Source: Maribacter dokdonensis DSW-8 (GTDB lineage Bacteria > Bacteroidota > Bacteroidia > Flavobacteriales > Flavobacteriaceae). From it: DNA of 64,000 nucleotides. Under the pieces are notes generated by a model that saw nothing but the letters and a program-made list of their open reading frames with translations, ran no database searches and had not been told where the DNA came from. The stretch covers positions 186,001 to 250,000 of the forward strand of contig NZ_LDPE01000002.1 of the NCBI RefSeq assembly GCF_001447995.1. The letters run 5' to 3'. Position 1 is the first letter of the stretch. Every line of letters starts with the position of its first letter. The position numbers and the translations under genes were made by a program. Below, piece by piece: positions 63,142-64,000 of this stretch.

Positions 63142-64000
63142 TCATATTAATCCCTCTTTCTTCCCCATCAAAAAATCTCTCTCTAACGTATTCGTAGTCT
63201 CAGCCAATGCTTTATCTAAAAAAGAAATCGCTAATTGTTTCTTTCCTATTTTCATATAATATTCCGCATAACAACCGTAATATAAATAAGCCCTTTGACC
63301 AAGTTCTGCAGCATCAATGTGCTTTAACAATTGATGTGTTTTTTCAAAATCAGATAACTGAAGACATACTGTTGCATGATTTAACAACGTAAACATATTG
63401 GGTTTAAACATATACAATTGTTCGTACCAATAAGAGATGTTTTTCCAATTGGTATCTTTAAATGTTTTGGCATTTAAATGCTCAGAGGCTATGGCAGCTT
63501 CATAATGATACACAGAGGTATCTTCATATTCCGTAGCTTTAAGCATGGCACTGTTTCCCATCTTTATCAATGGAAAATACCATTTGGTACGGTCTTGGCA
63601 CCGCAAATTAACTATTTGATTTTCTGAAGAAACTTTGCTTTCTAGACGTGACATATGAAAACATATCAATGCAAAAAGTGCATACAAACTGCCACTTCTA
63701 AATTGCTCCTTTTTTAAAAGTAATTGACAAAGGCGAATAGCTTCGCCACATAAATCTTCTTTAATTAACTTTTCCTTGTTTGTAGAATGAAAGCCTTCAT
63801 TGAAGGTTAAGTAAATGACTTCCATAACCCGTGCCATTCGTTCATGAACAGTTTCAGGACTTGGGTATTGAAACTGAATATTTTTATCCTGAATGGTTTT
63901 TCTTGCTCGGAGTAATCGCTTAGCGATAGTTTCCTCTTTGGTCAATAAGGCAGCGGCTATTTCTTTGATACTAAAACCGGAAATAGTTTTAAGTGCAAAG
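63142..64000 (-). CDS. SigJ/ECF42-type sigma factor with C-terminal DUF6596 region, 5' end outside
   Basis: The frame stays open to base 64000, so the N-terminus (region 2) lies beyond the window. The visible part starts in region 4 (TISGFSIKEIAAALL, then ETIAKRLLRARKTIQ) and continues with VHERMARVMEVIYLTFNEGFHST, LCGEAIRLCQLLL, and TPR-like pairs up to residue 260 of the visible chain. This is the DUF6596 extension of ECF42-type factors, which usually lack an anti-sigma and are paired with a YCII-like protein. That partner would be outside this window. Confidence 0.88.
   Translation of the reverse strand, partial: FALKTISGFSIKEIAAALLTKEETIAKRLLRARKTIQDKNIQFQYPSPETVHERMARVMEVIYLTFNEGFHSTNKEKLIKEDLCGEAIRLCQLLLKKEQFRSGSLYALFALICFHMSRLESKVSSENQIVNLRCQDRTKWYFPLIKMGNSAMLKATEYEDTSVYHYEAAIASEHLNAKTFKDTNWKNISYWYEQLYMFKPNMFTLLNHATVCLQLSDFEKTHQLLKHIDAAELGQRAYLYYGCYAEYYMKIGKKQLAISFLDKALAETTNTLERDFLMGKKEGLI

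Overview
The window reads as a chromosomal core segment of a gliding marine-type member of the Flavobacteriaceae (Bacteroidota). The evidence is a gldH lipoprotein gene, a PorW/SprE-type type IX secretion gene, a surface protein with a gliding-motility type C-terminal sorting domain, many lipoproteins, an ATP synthase operon lacking beta and epsilon, and low GC content. Promoters follow the Bacteroidota pattern (TTG, about 19-22 bases, TAnnTTTG) rather than the E. coli one. Ribosome binding sites are not obvious, and several starts are TTG. I see no rRNA, tRNA, insertion sequence, CRISPR array, prophage or integrase.

Layout. 1-5.9 kb: end of a Gfo/Idh/MocA oxidoreductase, thiL, a small zinc-ribbon-like protein, brnQ, a fasciclin protein, exonuclease III and an aminopeptidase P. 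6-12.9 kb: a same-strand run of two M28 peptidase lipoproteins, a large BNR/VPS10 beta-propeller protein, a cupin and a DUF2721 protein. 13.5-17.1 kb: sdhCAB. 17.1-23.6 kb: an orphan Vsr-like nuclease, a DJ-1/PfpI protein, an aminotransferase, a serine hydrolase, a GNAT enzyme, a 35-codon peptide gene with its own promoter and terminator, and succinyl-CoA:acetoacetate CoA-transferase. 23.7-29 kb: PBP1A, gldH, ricT (one minus-strand cluster) and trhO. 29.3-33 kb: recA, a lipoprotein, an ECF sigma factor and a predicted envelope-spanning protein. 33-38 kb: plsC, trpS, dprA, an HU/SPOR protein and a thioesterase. 38-44 kb (minus): aldo/keto reductase, EnvC-like activator, DUF4292 lipoprotein, TPR protein, dut and a Wzx-type flippase. 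44-47.7 kb: a second ECF sigma locus and an MFS exporter. 47.8-56.7 kb (minus): PorW/SprE, bactofilin, AtpZ-like, DUF6168-like, atpB-E-F-H-A-G. 57-64 kb: an ABC ATPase, its DUF5687 permease partner, a 1158-residue T9SS surface protein with five repeats, and a third sigma factor cut by the window edge.

How it fits together. Envelope biogenesis dominates: PBP1A, EnvC, Wzx, PlsC, SPOR, bactofilin, gliding/T9SS parts and T9SS cargo. Energy genes (sdh, atp) and RNA/DNA maintenance genes (recA, dprA, xth, vsr, trhO) make up the rest. Nothing here is a clear new system. The most rewarding items are the small peptide gene near 22.0 kb, a possible second small membrane-protein gene in front of recA, the sigma-linked protein that appears to span both membranes, the zinc-cysteine-less orphan Vsr, and a terminator-like hairpin just after atpE.
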